A stretch of DNA of 64,000 nt, taken from contig NZ_LR130759.1 of assembly GCF_900292015.1 (NCBI RefSeq), positions 310,001 to 374,000 on the forward strand. Reading direction: 5' to 3'. Numbering within the stretch: the stretch's first letter is position 1; the number at the start of each line of letters is the position of its first letter. Origin of the DNA: Mycobacterium basiliense. Its GTDB lineage: Bacteria; Actinomycetota; Actinomycetes; Mycobacteriales; Mycobacteriaceae. Of the stretch, positions 36,876 through 47,098 are shown one piece after another. The translations under genes and the position numbers were made by a program. The notes beneath the pieces were generated by a model. The model was given only the letters and a program-made list of their open reading frames with translations, made no database searches and had not been told where the DNA came from.

Positions 36876-37384
36876 ATCGGCCCGATTCCTCCGGACGGGA
36901 TTCTCAGCGTGCCAAAGTCTATGCGGCGGAGGAGTTCGCCCGGACCCTGTTCGACCGAGCCGCCGAGCATGGATCGCCCAGCGTGGAGTTTTTTGGGACG
37001 CAGTTGACGCTCCCGCCCGAAGGGCGGTTCGCGTCGGTGGCGTCGGTACAACGCTATGTCGACGACGTGCTCGCGATGACGTCGGTGCGCCAAGAGTGGC
37101 CGCGGGTGGCGCCGCTGCGGGTGCGGACGCGCCGCGCCGCATCGGCGGCGCACTACGAAAATCGTGACGGTACAGCAACAATCGCTGTGCCTGATCGTGG
37201 CACCGCTGACTGGGCGATGCGTGAGCTGGTCGTGCTCCACGAAGTGGCGCATCATTTGTGCCAGGCGACGCCACCGCACGGCCGGGATTTCGTGTCGACG
37301 ATGTGCAGGCTGACCGAGTTGGTGATGGGACCCGAGGCTGGCCACGTGCTGCGGGTGGTATATGCGAAAGAGGGGGCGCGGTGA
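36872..37384 (+). CDS. Metalloprotease-like HExxH protein, Rv0185-like
   Basis: A 170-residue protein with a zincin-like motif VVLHEVAHHLC (HEVAH near residues 123-127) and a further His in PPHGRDFVSTM that could be the third ligand. It belongs to a small actinobacterial family usually encoded next to DUF2786 proteins. Activity is unproven. The GTG start at 36872 overlaps the DUF2786 stop, and its end overlaps bglS as GTGA. Confidence 0.78.
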   Translation: MNRPDSSGRDSQRAKVYAAEEFARTLFDRAAEHGSPSVEFFGTQLTLPPEGRFASVASVQRYVDDVLAMTSVRQEWPRVAPLRVRTRRAASAAHYENRDGTATIAVPDRGTADWAMRELVVLHEVAHHLCQATPPHGRDFVSTMCRLTELVMGPEAGHVLRVVYAKEGAR

Positions 37385-39522
37385 CCCGGTCCGGCGACGA
37401 TGCAGGTGCCGACGAACGGGCGCGAGAGGTCGAGTCGCAAATGACCGACGACGAACGGTTTTCGTTGTTGATCGGTGTCATGGGAGCCGGTGATGCGTGG
37501 CCGCTGCGCGATGACCGCATCCCGCCGGGCGTCCCGATGAGCGCCGGCTATGTACCCGGCATTCCCCGGCTCGGGGTTCCGGCGCTGCTGATGAGCGACG
37601 CCGGCCTCGGCGTCACCAACCCCGGATACCGGCCGGGCGACACGGCCACCGCGCTACCGGCGGGGTTGGCACTGGCCGCCAGCTTCAACCCCGCCCTTGC
37701 GCGATCCGCGGGTGAGGTGATCGGCCGCGAGGCCCGCAGCCGCGGATTCAACGTCCAATTGGCGGGCGCGATGAATCTGGTGCGCGATCCGCGCAATGGC
37801 CGCAACTTTGAATACCTTTCCGAAGACCCGCTATTGACTGCCACCATCGCCGCTGAGTCGATCGTCGGCATCCAAGAGCAGGGTGTGATCTCGACGACCA
37901 AGCATTTCTCGCTGAACTGCAACGAGACCAACCGGCACTGGTTGGATGCCGTCATCGATCCGAGCGCGCACCGTGAATCCGACCTGCTGGCCTTCGAGAT
38001 CGTCATCGAGCGGGCGCAGCCCGGTGCGGTGATGACGGCGTACAACAAGATCAATGGGGAGTACGCCGCAGCCAACGGTGCGTTGCTCAACGATGTGCTC
38101 AAGGGCGCCTGGGGCTACCGCGGTTGGGTCATGTCGGATTGGGGCGGGACACCGGGCTGGGAATGCGCACTCAACGGCCTTGACCAGGAATGCGGCGCCC
38201 AGATCGACGCGATTCTGTGGCAGTCCGAGGCGTTCGGCGAGCGCCTGCGGACCGCTCACACCGAGGGTGCGCTGCCCAGGGATCGGTTGTCGGACATGGT
38301 CCGGCGCATCCTACGTTCGATGTTCGCTGTCGGCGTCGATCGATGGGACCCCGCGCGCGCACCGGACCTGGACGCGCACAACAAGATTGCCCTGGAGATA
38401 GCGAGACAGGGGATCGTACTGCTACAGAACCGGGGGTTGTTGCCGCTGACCGTTGAGCCCGGCTCGGGCCTGCGTATCGCGGTCATCGGCGGCTATGCCC
38501 AGCTCGGCGTGCCTGCAGGCTTCGGGTCAAGCACCGTGGTGCCGCCAGGTGGCTACGCGAGCGTGATTCCCATCGGCGGGACGGGTCTCGAGGCCGGTCT
38601 GCGGAATCTCTACCTGCTGCCATCGCGGCCCCTCGACGAGCTGGGAAGGCAATTCCCGGGCGCCCAGATCGAGTTTGATCCCGGCCTCAACCCGGCAGAG
38701 GCGATGCTGGTGGCGGAGCGTGCCGATGTCGTGGTGATGTTCGCGATCCGAGCCGAAGGGGAGGGCTTCGATAGCGCGGACCTGTCGTTGCCCTGGGGTC
38801 AGGACGCAGTAATCTCTGCGGTCGCGGCGGTGAACCCGAACACCGTTGTGGTACTCGAGACCGGCAACCCGGTCGCGATGCCCTGGCAAGACTCGGTCAA
38901 CGCGATCTTGCAGGCGTGGTACCCGGGACAGGCGGGCGCCCAAGCGATTGCGGAAATCATTGCCGGCCGGGTGAACCCGTCGGCCCGGCTGCCGATGACG
39001 TTCCCCATCGATCTTTCTCAGACGCCGCGGCCGATGTTACCCGGCCCGGCAGCGCCAGCGGGAGCACCGACCACGATTCACTATCTCGAGGGCGCCGACG
39101 TGGGCTACCGCTGGTTCGCCAAAATGGACCAGCCCCCGTTATTCGCCTTCGGGCACGGCTTGTCCTACACCAGCTTCGAATATCGCGAGCTGGTAGTCAC
39201 CGGTGGTGACACCGTGAATGCCCGATTCACCGTTATCAACACTGGCGGACGCCGCGGCACCGATATCCCGCAGCTGTATATCCGCAGCGGTTCCGGTGGT
39301 CGATGGGTGCGCCTATTGGGATTCCAGCGGGTGGATTTAGAACCGGGCAGCTCAACCCGCGTCAGCATCGAAGCGGATCCGCGACTGCTTGCCAGCTACG
39401 ACACCGACGCCCGGTGCTGGCGCATCACGGCGGGTGTATACACCGTGGCGGTAGGTGCCTCGGCGGCATCTCTGCCCCTGGTGGCCCAGGCTGAGCTGGC
39501 CGGTCGTGCGTTCGGGCGATGA
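37381..39522 (+). CDS. bglS: GH3 beta-glucosidase BglS
   Basis: A 713-residue glycoside hydrolase family 3 enzyme. The barrel domain has VMSDWGG with the nucleophile Asp253, KHFSLNCNETNR and AYNKINGEY. The C-terminal sandwich carries EGEGFDSADLSLPWGQD, and a fibronectin-III-like domain ends the protein (SYTSFEYREL onward). There is no signal peptide, so it acts on imported or internal glucosides. GTG 37381 overlaps the Rv0185-like stop; longer upstream frames lie inside that gene. Confidence 0.9.
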   Translation: MTRSGDDAGADERAREVESQMTDDERFSLLIGVMGAGDAWPLRDDRIPPGVPMSAGYVPGIPRLGVPALLMSDAGLGVTNPGYRPGDTATALPAGLALAASFNPALARSAGEVIGREARSRGFNVQLAGAMNLVRDPRNGRNFEYLSEDPLLTATIAAESIVGIQEQGVISTTKHFSLNCNETNRHWLDAVIDPSAHRESDLLAFEIVIERAQPGAVMTAYNKINGEYAAANGALLNDVLKGAWGYRGWVMSDWGGTPGWECALNGLDQECGAQIDAILWQSEAFGERLRTAHTEGALPRDRLSDMVRRILRSMFAVGVDRWDPARAPDLDAHNKIALEIARQGIVLLQNRGLLPLTVEPGSGLRIAVIGGYAQLGVPAGFGSSTVVPPGGYASVIPIGGTGLEAGLRNLYLLPSRPLDELGRQFPGAQIEFDPGLNPAEAMLVAERADVVVMFAIRAEGEGFDSADLSLPWGQDAVISAVAAVNPNTVVVLETGNPVAMPWQDSVNAILQAWYPGQAGAQAIAEIIAGRVNPSARLPMTFPIDLSQTPRPMLPGPAAPAGAPTTIHYLEGADVGYRWFAKMDQPPLFAFGHGLSYTSFEYRELVVTGGDTVNARFTVINTGGRRGTDIPQLYIRSGSGGRWVRLLGFQRVDLEPGSSTRVSIEADPRLLASYDTDARCWRITAGVYTVAVGASAASLPLVAQAELAGRAFGR

Positions 39523-39558
39523 TCGACCGGCACCGAACGCACCACCGGCCGGGTTGAT

Positions 39559-39720
39559 CTACTGGACGGGAACCAACGCATCGCCACAGGTGCAGCGGTA
39601 AGGCTCACCGGCTCCCGAGCAGTGACAGGGAACCTCGATACGAACGCGACACCCACAGCCTTCGTGGCCACAGGTCAACACGGTCCCGGCTTCATGGGTC
39701 GCCATCTGTTTCACCCTCAT
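39559..39720 (-). CDS. mymT: Copper metallothionein MymT
   Basis: A 53-residue Cys-rich protein, too short for many gene callers. Seven cysteines occur at residues 17, 22, 24, 32, 34, 43 and 45 in the pattern [16 protein letters not shown] and YRCTCGD, matching M. tuberculosis MymT, which binds Cu(I). Met6 (39705) has a better ribosome site (AGGGTG) than Met1. A RicR box lies 50 bases upstream. It converges with bglS as in M. tuberculosis. Confidence 0.93.
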   Translation of the reverse strand: MRVKQMATHEAGTVLTCGHEGCGCRVRIEVPCHCSGAGEPYRCTCGDALVPVQ

Positions 39721-39769
39721 TCAGGTTGGGGGACTGTAGTCCCAGCGGTTGACTCCGGAACCTAGTCTA

Positions 39770-39784
39770 TACCCCGTATGGGTA
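39770..39784 (-). promoter_or_regulatory. RicR operator upstream of mymT
   Basis: TACCC-CGTAT-GGGTA, a perfect 5-5-5 dyad inside the longer CTATACCCCGTATGGGTACC. It matches the RicR/CsoR-type copper operator known in front of M. tuberculosis mymT. RicR leaves it when it binds Cu(I). Confidence 0.88.
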
Positions 39785-39844
39785 CCAGGTAAACATTCGG
39801 GGCGGGTGCGGCAAACCCGCAAGTGATGTGCCTGCTACCGCGGC

Positions 39845-42800
39845 CTACGTCCCGTCCAGGCCGTCCAGTCCGGGGTTGCCGCTGCCGCCATCGACGCCGC
39901 CGGGTGGGGTACCGGTGCCGCCGTGGCCGCCGGCACCGCCCTTGCCGCCAGTACCGCTCGCCGCGCCGTCGCCGTCCCCGCCGGTCCCGCCCTCGCCGCC
40001 GTCACCGCCGGTGCCGCCATTGCCGCCGTTGCCGCTGCCAGACGCCCTTCCGCCGTACCCGCCGGTGCCGCCCAACCCGCCGGCCCCGCCGTTACCGCCG
40101 GCCTGGCCCGACAGCACGCCGTTACCGCCCTGACCGCCGCTCCCGCCGGTGCCGCCTTGGCCACCGGCTCCGGCGTTGCCGGTCCCGTTCGCGGTGCCAC
40201 CGGTCCCGCCGAATCCGCCGGACCCGCCTGCGCCGCCGGCCTGCCCGGCAGGTCCGTCGGCACCGGCGCCACCCGGACCGCCTTGACCGCCCGGGCCGGC
40301 GTTAGCGCCGTAATAGCCGGTGCCGCCGGTACCGCCGAGCCCACCCTGCCCTCCGATGCCCGCGCCCCCGATGTTGCCTGCGTTGCCCGCGCCCGCGCCC
40401 GCTTGCCCGCCCCCGCCGCCGTTGCCACCGGCTCCGCCAATCCCGCCGGCCAGGCCATCGCCAGTGTTGGCGTCGATACCGCCGTAACCGCCCTTGCCGC
40501 CGTAACCGCCTTCACCGCCGGCGCCGCCGTTGCCGTTGCTCGCGCCGACACCGACCGTGCCGCCGACGCCTCCGGTGCCGCCCTTGCCGCCGTCGCCGCC
40601 CGCGTAGCCCGCCGTACCGTTGCCGGAACCGCCGTAGCCGCCGCTGCCACCCAAGCCGCCCTGGCCGCCGTTGCCCGCGGCGATGCCCCCGGGGCCCGGT
40701 TGACCGCCCGTGCCGCCGGTACCGCCGGTGCCGCCGTCGTAGCCGGACGTTCCGAAGCCGGTGTCGCCGTAGCCGCCAGGGCCGCCGACGCCACCGTCGC
40801 CGCCGTTGCCGCCGATACCGCCCGGACCCGGGTCACCGCCGGTACCGCCGGTGCCGCCGGTGCCGCCCACGGCGCCCGCCGATCCCCGGCCGGTGCCGCC
40901 ATAGCCGCCGGTGCCGCCGACGCCGCCGGTGCCGCCATTACCGCCGACGCCCGGGTGCACGTTGGGTCCGGCGGTCCCCGGGTTGCCGCCGGTGCCCCCG
41001 GTGCCGCCAACGCCGCCCGCGAATCCGGTTTCCTGGTAATCGCCCGGGCCGCCATAGCCGCCGCCACCGCCGGTCCCGCCGGTGCCGCCATTGCCTGCGG
41101 TGCCGCCGGGGCCACTGTCGCCGCCGGTGCCGCCGGTGCCACCGGACCCGCCGGCGCCGCCAGCTTCCTCGAGCCGGCCGGCACCGCCGTAGCCGCCTTG
41201 ACCGCCGCTGCCGCCGGTGCCGCCGGTGCCCCAATCGAATTGCACGCCGTCGCCGGAAATGCCGCCGGCACCGGCCTGGCCGCCGTTGCCCCCGGCACCG
41301 CCGGTGCCGCCGGTGCCGGTGACACTGTTGCCTCCGTAGCCGCCGTCTCCTCCGCCGCCGCCATAACCGCCGTAGCCGCCGTAGTGGCCGGAACCTTGGA
41401 TGGCGTCGCCGCCGGCACCGCCTACCCCACCGGCGCCGCCGGCGCCGCCGGTAGCCGCGTTACCGCCGACGCCTTCGCCGTGGCCGGGCCAGCCGCCGGT
41501 CCCACCCATGCCGCCGTAGCCGCCGTCGCCGCCGTCACCGCCACCACTGCCGGCATCCGGCGTGCCGCTGCCGCCGGCGCCGCCCGCTCCGCCGGCGCCG
41601 CCCACTCCGCCGTTGCCATTGGTACCACCGCGCAGGCTGTTGCCGCCGGTGCCGCCGTTTCCGCCGGCGCCGCCATACCCGCCCATGTGACCGGTGTCGG
41701 CCTTGCCGTCGGCGCCGATACCGCCGGAACCTCCAGCACCCCCGGTGCCGCCAGAGCCGCCGGTGCCGCCAGAGCCGCCATGACCGGCCGGACCGCTGAC
41801 CCCGCCGGTGCCGCCGTCACCGCCACGGCCGCCACTGCCGGCACCCCCGCCGTTGTCGGCGGTGCCGCTGGCGCCGTCACCACCGGCGCCTCCCAGGCCG
41901 CCGTCACCCCCGTTGCCGTTGGCTCCGCCGGCGCCACTGTTGCCGCCGGAGCCACCCTGACCGCCGGCCGCGCCGTTGGTGCCGCTGTCGCCGGTGCCGG
42001 CCGGCGCGTTGGCACCGGCCCCGCCGGTGCCGCCGGTGCCGCCCGCGCCGCCGTTGCCGTAGGCACCCACCGCTCCACCGAATCCGCCGGTGCCGGCGGC
42101 ACCGCCCACACCGGCGTCGCCGCCGTCACCACCTTTGCCGCCCGCGCCCGGGTTGCTACCGGTATCGGCCGCACCCGTGCCGCCGGTGCCGCCGATCCCA
42201 CCGCTACCCCCGCGTCCACCGCTGCCGTTGGTGCCAAGGGGCCCGGCGTGGCCTCCGGTCCCGGCGTCGCCGCCGAGACCACCCTGGCCGCCATCGCCCC
42301 CGGTGTCGCCACCCTGCTGGGCCGCCAAACCGTTGCCGCCAGCGCCGCCGGCTCCGCCGTCACCGCCGGTACCCGCATTGCCGAACAGTCCGGCGCTGCC
42401 ACCGGTTCCGCCGTGACCACCGGTCCCGCCCGTGCCGCCCTGCTCGTTGGGCAAACCGGCGCCGCCACCGCCGCCGGCGCCACCGATCCCGCCGGCCCCA
42501 CCATTGCCGAACCATCCGGCGCTGCCACCGGCGCCCCCGTCACCGCCCATGCCGCCGGCAGCGCCGACCCCGCCGGTAATCCCGATCCCGCCGGCCCCAC
42601 CGGCGCCACCTGAGCCGAAGAGGAACCCGCCGTTGCCACCGGCACCACCCGTTCCGCCGGGGCCGCCGCGGCCGCCGATGCCGCCGTTGCCGATCAGGCC
42701 GGCCGACCCGCCAGCGCCGCCAACGACTCCCACGGTGGTGCTTGCCCCGCCGTTACCTCCGTTGCCGTACAGGATGCCACCGGGTCCGCCTGGCGTGCCC

Positions 42801-43183
42801 ACCCCATTGACGGTCATTCCGTTGGCGCCGTTACCGATCAGCGGGCGACCCAGCAACGCCTGAGTCGGGGTGTTGACCAGACCCAGCAGACCCTGCGCCG
42901 CGTTGCCGGCTTCGGCGGAAGCATACGAAATCGCGCCGGCCCGTAGGTTCTTCACGAACTCGTCGTGGAATGCCGCGGCCTGCCGGGCCAACCCCTGATA
43001 CTCCTGGGCGTGCCGGGAAAACAACGCCGCGATTGCCTTCGATACCTCGTCGCCGGCCGCGCTGGCCACGAGCGTCGTCGCGCCGGCCGCCGCGGCGTTC
43101 CCATTGGACACCGTCGTCTCGATGAACTGCAGATCGATGGCTACCGAGGCCATGGTCTCCGGTGAGACAAGCACGTATGTCAT
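39845..43183 (-). CDS. PE_PGRS family protein
   Basis: A 1112-residue PE_PGRS protein. Residues 1-95 are the PE domain ([21 protein letters not shown], then [24 protein letters not shown]), the type VII secretion targeting unit. The conserved linker [11 protein letters not shown] follows near residue 120. The rest is GGxGG repeats, with no folded C-terminal domain, ending [16 protein letters not shown] 43183 has GAGG upstream; the first ATG of the frame, ten codons earlier, is less likely. Extremely GC-rich triplet repeats make this region hard to assemble. M. tuberculosis has Rv0187/Rv0188 here. Confidence 0.92.
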   Translation of the reverse strand: MTYVLVSPETMASVAIDLQFIETTVSNGNAAAAGATTLVASAAGDEVSKAIAALFSRHAQEYQGLARQAAAFHDEFVKNLRAGAISYASAEAGNAAQGLLGLVNTPTQALLGRPLIGNGANGMTVNGVGTPGGPGGILYGNGGNGGASTTVGVVGGAGGSAGLIGNGGIGGRGGPGGTGGAGGNGGFLFGSGGAGGAGGIGITGGVGAAGGMGGDGGAGGSAGWFGNGGAGGIGGAGGGGGAGLPNEQGGTGGTGGHGGTGGSAGLFGNAGTGGDGGAGGAGGNGLAAQQGGDTGGDGGQGGLGGDAGTGGHAGPLGTNGSGGRGGSGGIGGTGGTGAADTGSNPGAGGKGGDGGDAGVGGAAGTGGFGGAVGAYGNGGAGGTGGTGGAGANAPAGTGDSGTNGAAGGQGGSGGNSGAGGANGNGGDGGLGGAGGDGASGTADNGGGAGSGGRGGDGGTGGVSGPAGHGGSGGTGGSGGTGGAGGSGGIGADGKADTGHMGGYGGAGGNGGTGGNSLRGGTNGNGGVGGAGGAGGAGGSGTPDAGSGGGDGGDGGYGGMGGTGGWPGHGEGVGGNAATGGAGGAGGVGGAGGDAIQGSGHYGGYGGYGGGGGDGGYGGNSVTGTGGTGGAGGNGGQAGAGGISGDGVQFDWGTGGTGGSGGQGGYGGAGRLEEAGGAGGSGGTGGTGGDSGPGGTAGNGGTGGTGGGGGYGGPGDYQETGFAGGVGGTGGTGGNPGTAGPNVHPGVGGNGGTGGVGGTGGYGGTGRGSAGAVGGTGGTGGTGGDPGPGGIGGNGGDGGVGGPGGYGDTGFGTSGYDGGTGGTGGTGGQPGPGGIAAGNGGQGGLGGSGGYGGSGNGTAGYAGGDGGKGGTGGVGGTVGVGASNGNGGAGGEGGYGGKGGYGGIDANTGDGLAGGIGGAGGNGGGGGQAGAGAGNAGNIGGAGIGGQGGLGGTGGTGYYGANAGPGGQGGPGGAGADGPAGQAGGAGGSGGFGGTGGTANGTGNAGAGGQGGTGGSGGQGGNGVLSGQAGGNGGAGGLGGTGGYGGRASGSGNGGNGGTGGDGGEGGTGGDGDGAASGTGGKGGAGGHGGTGTPPGGVDGGSGNPGLDGLDGT

Positions 43184-43439
43184 CGGGCACCTCGCTGCAC
43201 TCACGACGAACATCGCCCGGTTTGGGCCGAGCGGAGCATTGCATGATGCTAGCTGCCGCGGCTGGACGGTTACTGAGAATCACCGGGTTCGCCACGTGCC
43301 GGACTGGTGCGCCGGATTCGGCTGGCCGCTGGCGAAAAAGCGCTGTTGCCATTGGGCATTCAGCAATGCGATGCAACGACCCATCCGCGGATTCGAACCG
43401 CACCCGGCGACCGGTTGCCCAGGGCCGAATGCGGTCCGG

Positions 43440-45134
43440 CTAACCGCAGACCGCGCCAGTCGCGGCCGAGCCGACCAACTTGACGTACTTGGCCAGCACC
43501 CCGGTCTTGTACCGCGGCGGCGGGGGAGTGAAATCCGTCTGCCGATTTGCGAATTCAGTTGGGTCGGTGAGCACCTCGAGGGTGCCATTTGCCACGTCCA
43601 GCCGGATCCGGTCGCCATCGCGCAGGAACGCGATCGGTCCGGCATCGACGGCCTCCGGCGCAATGTGTCCCACACAGAGGCCGGTGGTGCCACCGGAGAA
43701 CCGGCCATCGGTCAGCAGCATGACGTCTTTGCCGAGCCCGGCTCCCTTGATCGCGCCGGTGATCGCCAGCATTTCGCGCATTCCCGGGCCGCCCTTGGGT
43801 CCTTCATAGCGGATCACCACCGCGTCGCCTTTGGTGATCGTGCCGTCCTCGAGCGCGTCCAGGGCGGCTCGCTCGCCGTCGAAAACCCTTGCCGTGCCCT
43901 CGAACACCTCCGATTCCAGACCGGCCGTCTTGACCACTGCGCCCTCGGGTGCAAGCGACCCACGCAGGATGGTGATTCCCCCGGTCGGGTGTATCGGGTT
44001 GTCCAATGCGCGCAGTACCTTGCCGTCCGGGTCCGGCGGATCAATGTCGGCCAGATTCTCGGCGAGCGTCCGGCCCGTGACCGTCAGGCAGTCGCCGCGC
44101 AAGAGGCCGGCGTCCAGCAGTGCCTTCATGATCACCGGCACGCCGCCGATGTGGTCGACGTGGTACATGACGTGGCGGCCGAACGGCTTGACATCGGCCA
44201 GGTGGGGCACCTTCGACCCGATCCGGCTGAAGTCCTCGAGGGTCAACATGACTTCGGCTTCGCGGGCGATGGCCAGCAGGTGGAGCACCGCGTTGGTTGA
44301 CCCGCCAAAAGCCATCACCACAGCTATGGCGTTCTCGAAGGCCTCCTTGGTGAGGATGTCTCGGGCAGTGATGCCACGGCGCAACAATTCGACGACGGCC
44401 TGACCGCTGCGACGCGCGAACCCATCGCGGCGGCGATCGGTTGCCGGCGGCGCGGCGCTGCCGGGCAGTGACATGCCCAGCGCCTCGGCGGCGCTGGCCA
44501 TGGTGTTGGCGGTGTACATGCCGCCGCAGGCACCCTCGCCCGGGCAGATCGCGCGCTCGATGGCGTCGACGTCCGTGCGTGACATCAAGCCGCGCGCGCA
44601 CGCCCCCACGGCCTCGAATGCGTCGATGATGGTGACCTCGCGCTCGCTGCCATCGGAAAGTTTGGCTACCCCCGGAAGAATCGAGCCCGCGTACAGGAAG
44701 ACGGCCGCCAGATCCAGCCGCGCGGCGGCCATCAGCATCCCGGGTAGCGATTTGTCGCACCCGGCCAGCAGCACCGAGCCGTCCAGGCGCTCCGCCTGCA
44801 TCACGGTTTCGACGCTGTCGGCGATGACTTCGCGGGACACCAGCGAGAAATGCATTCCCTCGTGCCCCATCGAGATGCCGTCGGAAACCGAGATCGTGCC
44901 GAACTCAAGTGGGTAGCCGCCCGCGGCGAACACCCCTTCCTTGACGGCCTTGGCGAGCCGATCCAGGGGAAGGTTGCACGGCGTGATCTCGTTCCACGAG
45001 GACGCGACCCCGATTTGGGCCTTGGCAAAGTCGTCGTCGCCCATGCCTACCGCCCGCAACATGCCCCGGGCGGCCGCTTTCTCCAGGCCATCGGTGACGT
45101 CGCGGCTACGCGGTTTGATATCGGGTTTGGACAT
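43440..45134 (-). CDS. ilvD: Dihydroxy-acid dehydratase
   Basis: A 564-residue IlvD/Edd enzyme of branched-chain amino-acid synthesis, converting dihydroxy acids to 2-oxo acids. The Fe-S cluster cysteines are in [21 protein letters not shown] and [33 protein letters not shown] forms the C-terminal active-site loop. ATG 45134 is chosen; a longer frame would run through the RicR box at 45183. It is divergent from ricR. Confidence 0.95.
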   Translation of the reverse strand: MSKPDIKPRSRDVTDGLEKAAARGMLRAVGMGDDDFAKAQIGVASSWNEITPCNLPLDRLAKAVKEGVFAAGGYPLEFGTISVSDGISMGHEGMHFSLVSREVIADSVETVMQAERLDGSVLLAGCDKSLPGMLMAAARLDLAAVFLYAGSILPGVAKLSDGSEREVTIIDAFEAVGACARGLMSRTDVDAIERAICPGEGACGGMYTANTMASAAEALGMSLPGSAAPPATDRRRDGFARRSGQAVVELLRRGITARDILTKEAFENAIAVVMAFGGSTNAVLHLLAIAREAEVMLTLEDFSRIGSKVPHLADVKPFGRHVMYHVDHIGGVPVIMKALLDAGLLRGDCLTVTGRTLAENLADIDPPDPDGKVLRALDNPIHPTGGITILRGSLAPEGAVVKTAGLESEVFEGTARVFDGERAALDALEDGTITKGDAVVIRYEGPKGGPGMREMLAITGAIKGAGLGKDVMLLTDGRFSGGTTGLCVGHIAPEAVDAGPIAFLRDGDRIRLDVANGTLEVLTDPTEFANRQTDFTPPPPRYKTGVLAKYVKLVGSAATGAVCG

Positions 45135-45182
45135 GGTCCAAGTATGCGCAGCGCGGTCGCCGTTGCCAAAACTCGGGTCGAA

Positions 45183-45197
45183 TACCCGGGCCGGGTA
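45183..45197 (+). promoter_or_regulatory. RicR operator between ilvD and ricR
   Basis: TACCC-GGGCC-GGGTA, a perfect dyad with the same 5-5-5 geometry as the mymT box. It lies 49 bases before ilvD and 96 before ricR, so autoregulation of ricR is expected and an effect on ilvD is possible. Confidence 0.85.
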
Positions 45198-45292
45198 CGG
45201 AGTACAATCGGGGTCCAACTCGGTCTGATCGGGAATTTCCGTCGGATTGCTGCGTTCCGCAGGTTTAGAGCGTTCCGATCTTTGGGAGAGTC

Positions 45293-45583
45293 ATGGAAAC
45301 CGCACACGGCTATTCGCAGCAGAAGGACAACTACGCCAAGCGGCTGCGCCGGATCGAAGGGCAGGTACGCGGCATCGCGCGCATGATCGAGGAGGACAAG
45401 TACTGCATAGATGTCCTTACCCAGATCAGCGCGATCAATAGCGCCCTGCGATCGGTCGCGTTGAATCTGCTCGACGAGCACCTGAGCCACTGCGTCACCC
45501 GCGCCGTGGCTGAGGGTGGTACCGAGGCCGACGGCAAGGTCGCCGAAGCCTCCGCGGCGATCGCGCGCCTGGTTCGTTCTTAA
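45293..45583 (+). CDS. ricR: CsoR-family copper repressor RicR
   Basis: A 96-residue all-helical repressor of the CsoR/RcnR family. The DNA-contact helix is YAKRLRRIEGQVRGIARMIEEDKYC. The Cu(I) ligands appear as Cys38, His63 and Cys67 in the CsoR C-H-C pattern. It matches M. tuberculosis RicR, which controls the mymT copper-resistance regulon. Both operators (here and mymT) occur in this window. Confidence 0.93.
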   Translation: METAHGYSQQKDNYAKRLRRIEGQVRGIARMIEEDKYCIDVLTQISAINSALRSVALNLLDEHLSHCVTRAVAEGGTEADGKVAEASAAIARLVRS

Positions 45584-45713
45584 GAGCGCTGGCGTGTTGA
45601 CGCGGGAACTGGTTTGAACCCGTCCGCGCGGAACGTACGGTGAGAGCAGCGCCGTCACTCGGCGGGTTGGAGCATTTCCCGACCAGTTCCCGAACGACGC
45701 CGCGGCCCAGCTC

Positions 45714-46979
45714 ATGACTGCCGATACCCGAACCGCCACCGCGCCCGCAGGACCGTGGACGCCACGGGTCGCTGCGCAGCTGACCGTGCTCTCCGCCGCG
45801 GCATTTGTCTATGTGACCGCGGAGATCTTGCCGGTCGGCGCGTTATCGGTGATCGCGCGGAATCTGCACGTCAGTGTCGTCGTGGTGGGCACCCTCCTGT
45901 CCTGGTACGCACTGGTCGCGGCGGTGACGACGGTTGTCCTGGTGCGCTGGACCGCGCACTGGCCTCGCCGCCGTGCCCTGGTGATCAGCCTGGTCTGTCT
46001 GACGGTCTCGCAACTCATCTCCGCGCTGGCGCCTACCTTCGCGGTACTGGCCGTTGGGCGGGTGTTCTGCGCGGTCACCCACGGTTTGTTGTGGTCGGTC
46101 ATCGCCCCGATCGCGGCCCGGCTGGTGCCCCCAAGTCACGCCGGCCGCGCCACCACGTCGATTTACATCGGAACCAGCCTGGCGCTGATCGTCGGTAGTC
46201 CGCTCACGGCCGCCCTGAGCCTGATGTGGGGTTGGCGACTGGCGGTCGTAGGCATCACCGTCGCGGCAGCAATCGTCACCGTGGCGGCGCGGCTGCTGCT
46301 ACCCGAGATGGTGCTCACCACCGACCAGCTGCAACATGTGGGGGCGAAGTCGCGGCACCACCGCAACCGGGCGCTGGTCATCGTCAGCCTGATCACCATG
46401 GTCGGTGTGGCCGGCCATTTTGTCTCCTACACCTACATCGTGGTGATCATCCGTCAGGTCGTCGGTGTGCGTGGCCCGAACCAGGCGTGGCTGCTGGCCG
46501 CCTATGGTGTCGCGGGTGTGATTGCGGTGGGGCTGGTGGCGCGCCCGCTGGACCGCCGGCCCAAGGCCACCATCATCTTCTGCTTGACCGCACTGACGGC
46601 CGCATTTGTCCTGCTGACCGCGCTGGCATTCGGCGGTCGTTGGTCGCCGGTGACGGCCTTGGTGGCCGGCATCGCGGCGATCGTGCTGTGGGGTGCTGCG
46701 GCCACCGCCGTGTCGCCGATGCTGCAATGTGCGGCGATGCGTAGTGCGGCCGACGACCCCGACGGCGCCTCGGGCCTCTATGTGACCGCGTTTCAGGTCG
46801 GCATCATGGCGGGCTCACTGGCCGGTGGCCTGTTATACCAACGAAGTGTGGCCCTCATGCTGACCGCGTCGGCGGGCCTGATGGCGATGGCTCTGGCCGC
46901 GATGACCGCTGCCAGGTACGTTTTCGATGCGCCGGCCTTCGATGCGCCGGCCGTGGAGGCAACTTCACACACGCGCTAA
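45714..46979 (+). CDS. Major facilitator superfamily exporter, Rv0191-like
   Basis: A 421-residue, about 12-helix MFS protein of the DHA1/AraJ-like type. The loop 2-3 region reads LVRWTAHWPRRRALVISL, and helix 5 contains GTSLALIVGSPLTAALSLMWGWR. The C-terminus has a short repeat FDAPAFDAPA. The substrate is unknown; the M. tuberculosis homologue has been discussed as an efflux pump. It begins 130 bp after ricR with no visible RicR box of its own. Confidence 0.85.
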   Translation: MTADTRTATAPAGPWTPRVAAQLTVLSAAAFVYVTAEILPVGALSVIARNLHVSVVVVGTLLSWYALVAAVTTVVLVRWTAHWPRRRALVISLVCLTVSQLISALAPTFAVLAVGRVFCAVTHGLLWSVIAPIAARLVPPSHAGRATTSIYIGTSLALIVGSPLTAALSLMWGWRLAVVGITVAAAIVTVAARLLLPEMVLTTDQLQHVGAKSRHHRNRALVIVSLITMVGVAGHFVSYTYIVVIIRQVVGVRGPNQAWLLAAYGVAGVIAVGLVARPLDRRPKATIIFCLTALTAAFVLLTALAFGGRWSPVTALVAGIAAIVLWGAAATAVSPMLQCAAMRSAADDPDGASGLYVTAFQVGIMAGSLAGGLLYQRSVALMLTASAGLMAMALAAMTAARYVFDAPAFDAPAVEATSHTR

Positions 46980-47098
46980 CGGTGCAGCTCAGCGGCGTGA
47001 ATCACGCGATTGAAGCGCTATCGGGAGGCGGTGGAAGAGGCAACGGGCCGTTGTGCTATGCCACACTGGGTTGCAGAACGTGACCGGAGGGATGATTT

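Noticed and set aside
37258..37380. An N-terminal extension of bglS by 41 residues
   Set aside because: It overlaps the Rv0185-like gene in another frame. The GTG at 37381 forms the usual GTGA junction and the GH3 fold begins after it.
39923..42613. An 896-codon open frame on the plus strand across the PE_PGRS gene
   Set aside because: It is the antisense shadow of GCC-rich PGRS repeats. It encodes a low-complexity Ala/Gly/Thr product with no domain, and the opposite strand has a PE domain, ribosome site and proper start.
39823..42863. CRISPR-like appearance of the GC-rich repeat block
   Set aside because: The repeats are coding triplet-phased GGxGG motifs without regular spacers; they belong to the PE_PGRS gene.
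45135..45218. An N-terminal extension of ilvD
   Set aside because: The extra 28 residues run through the RicR operator and have no counterpart in the family.
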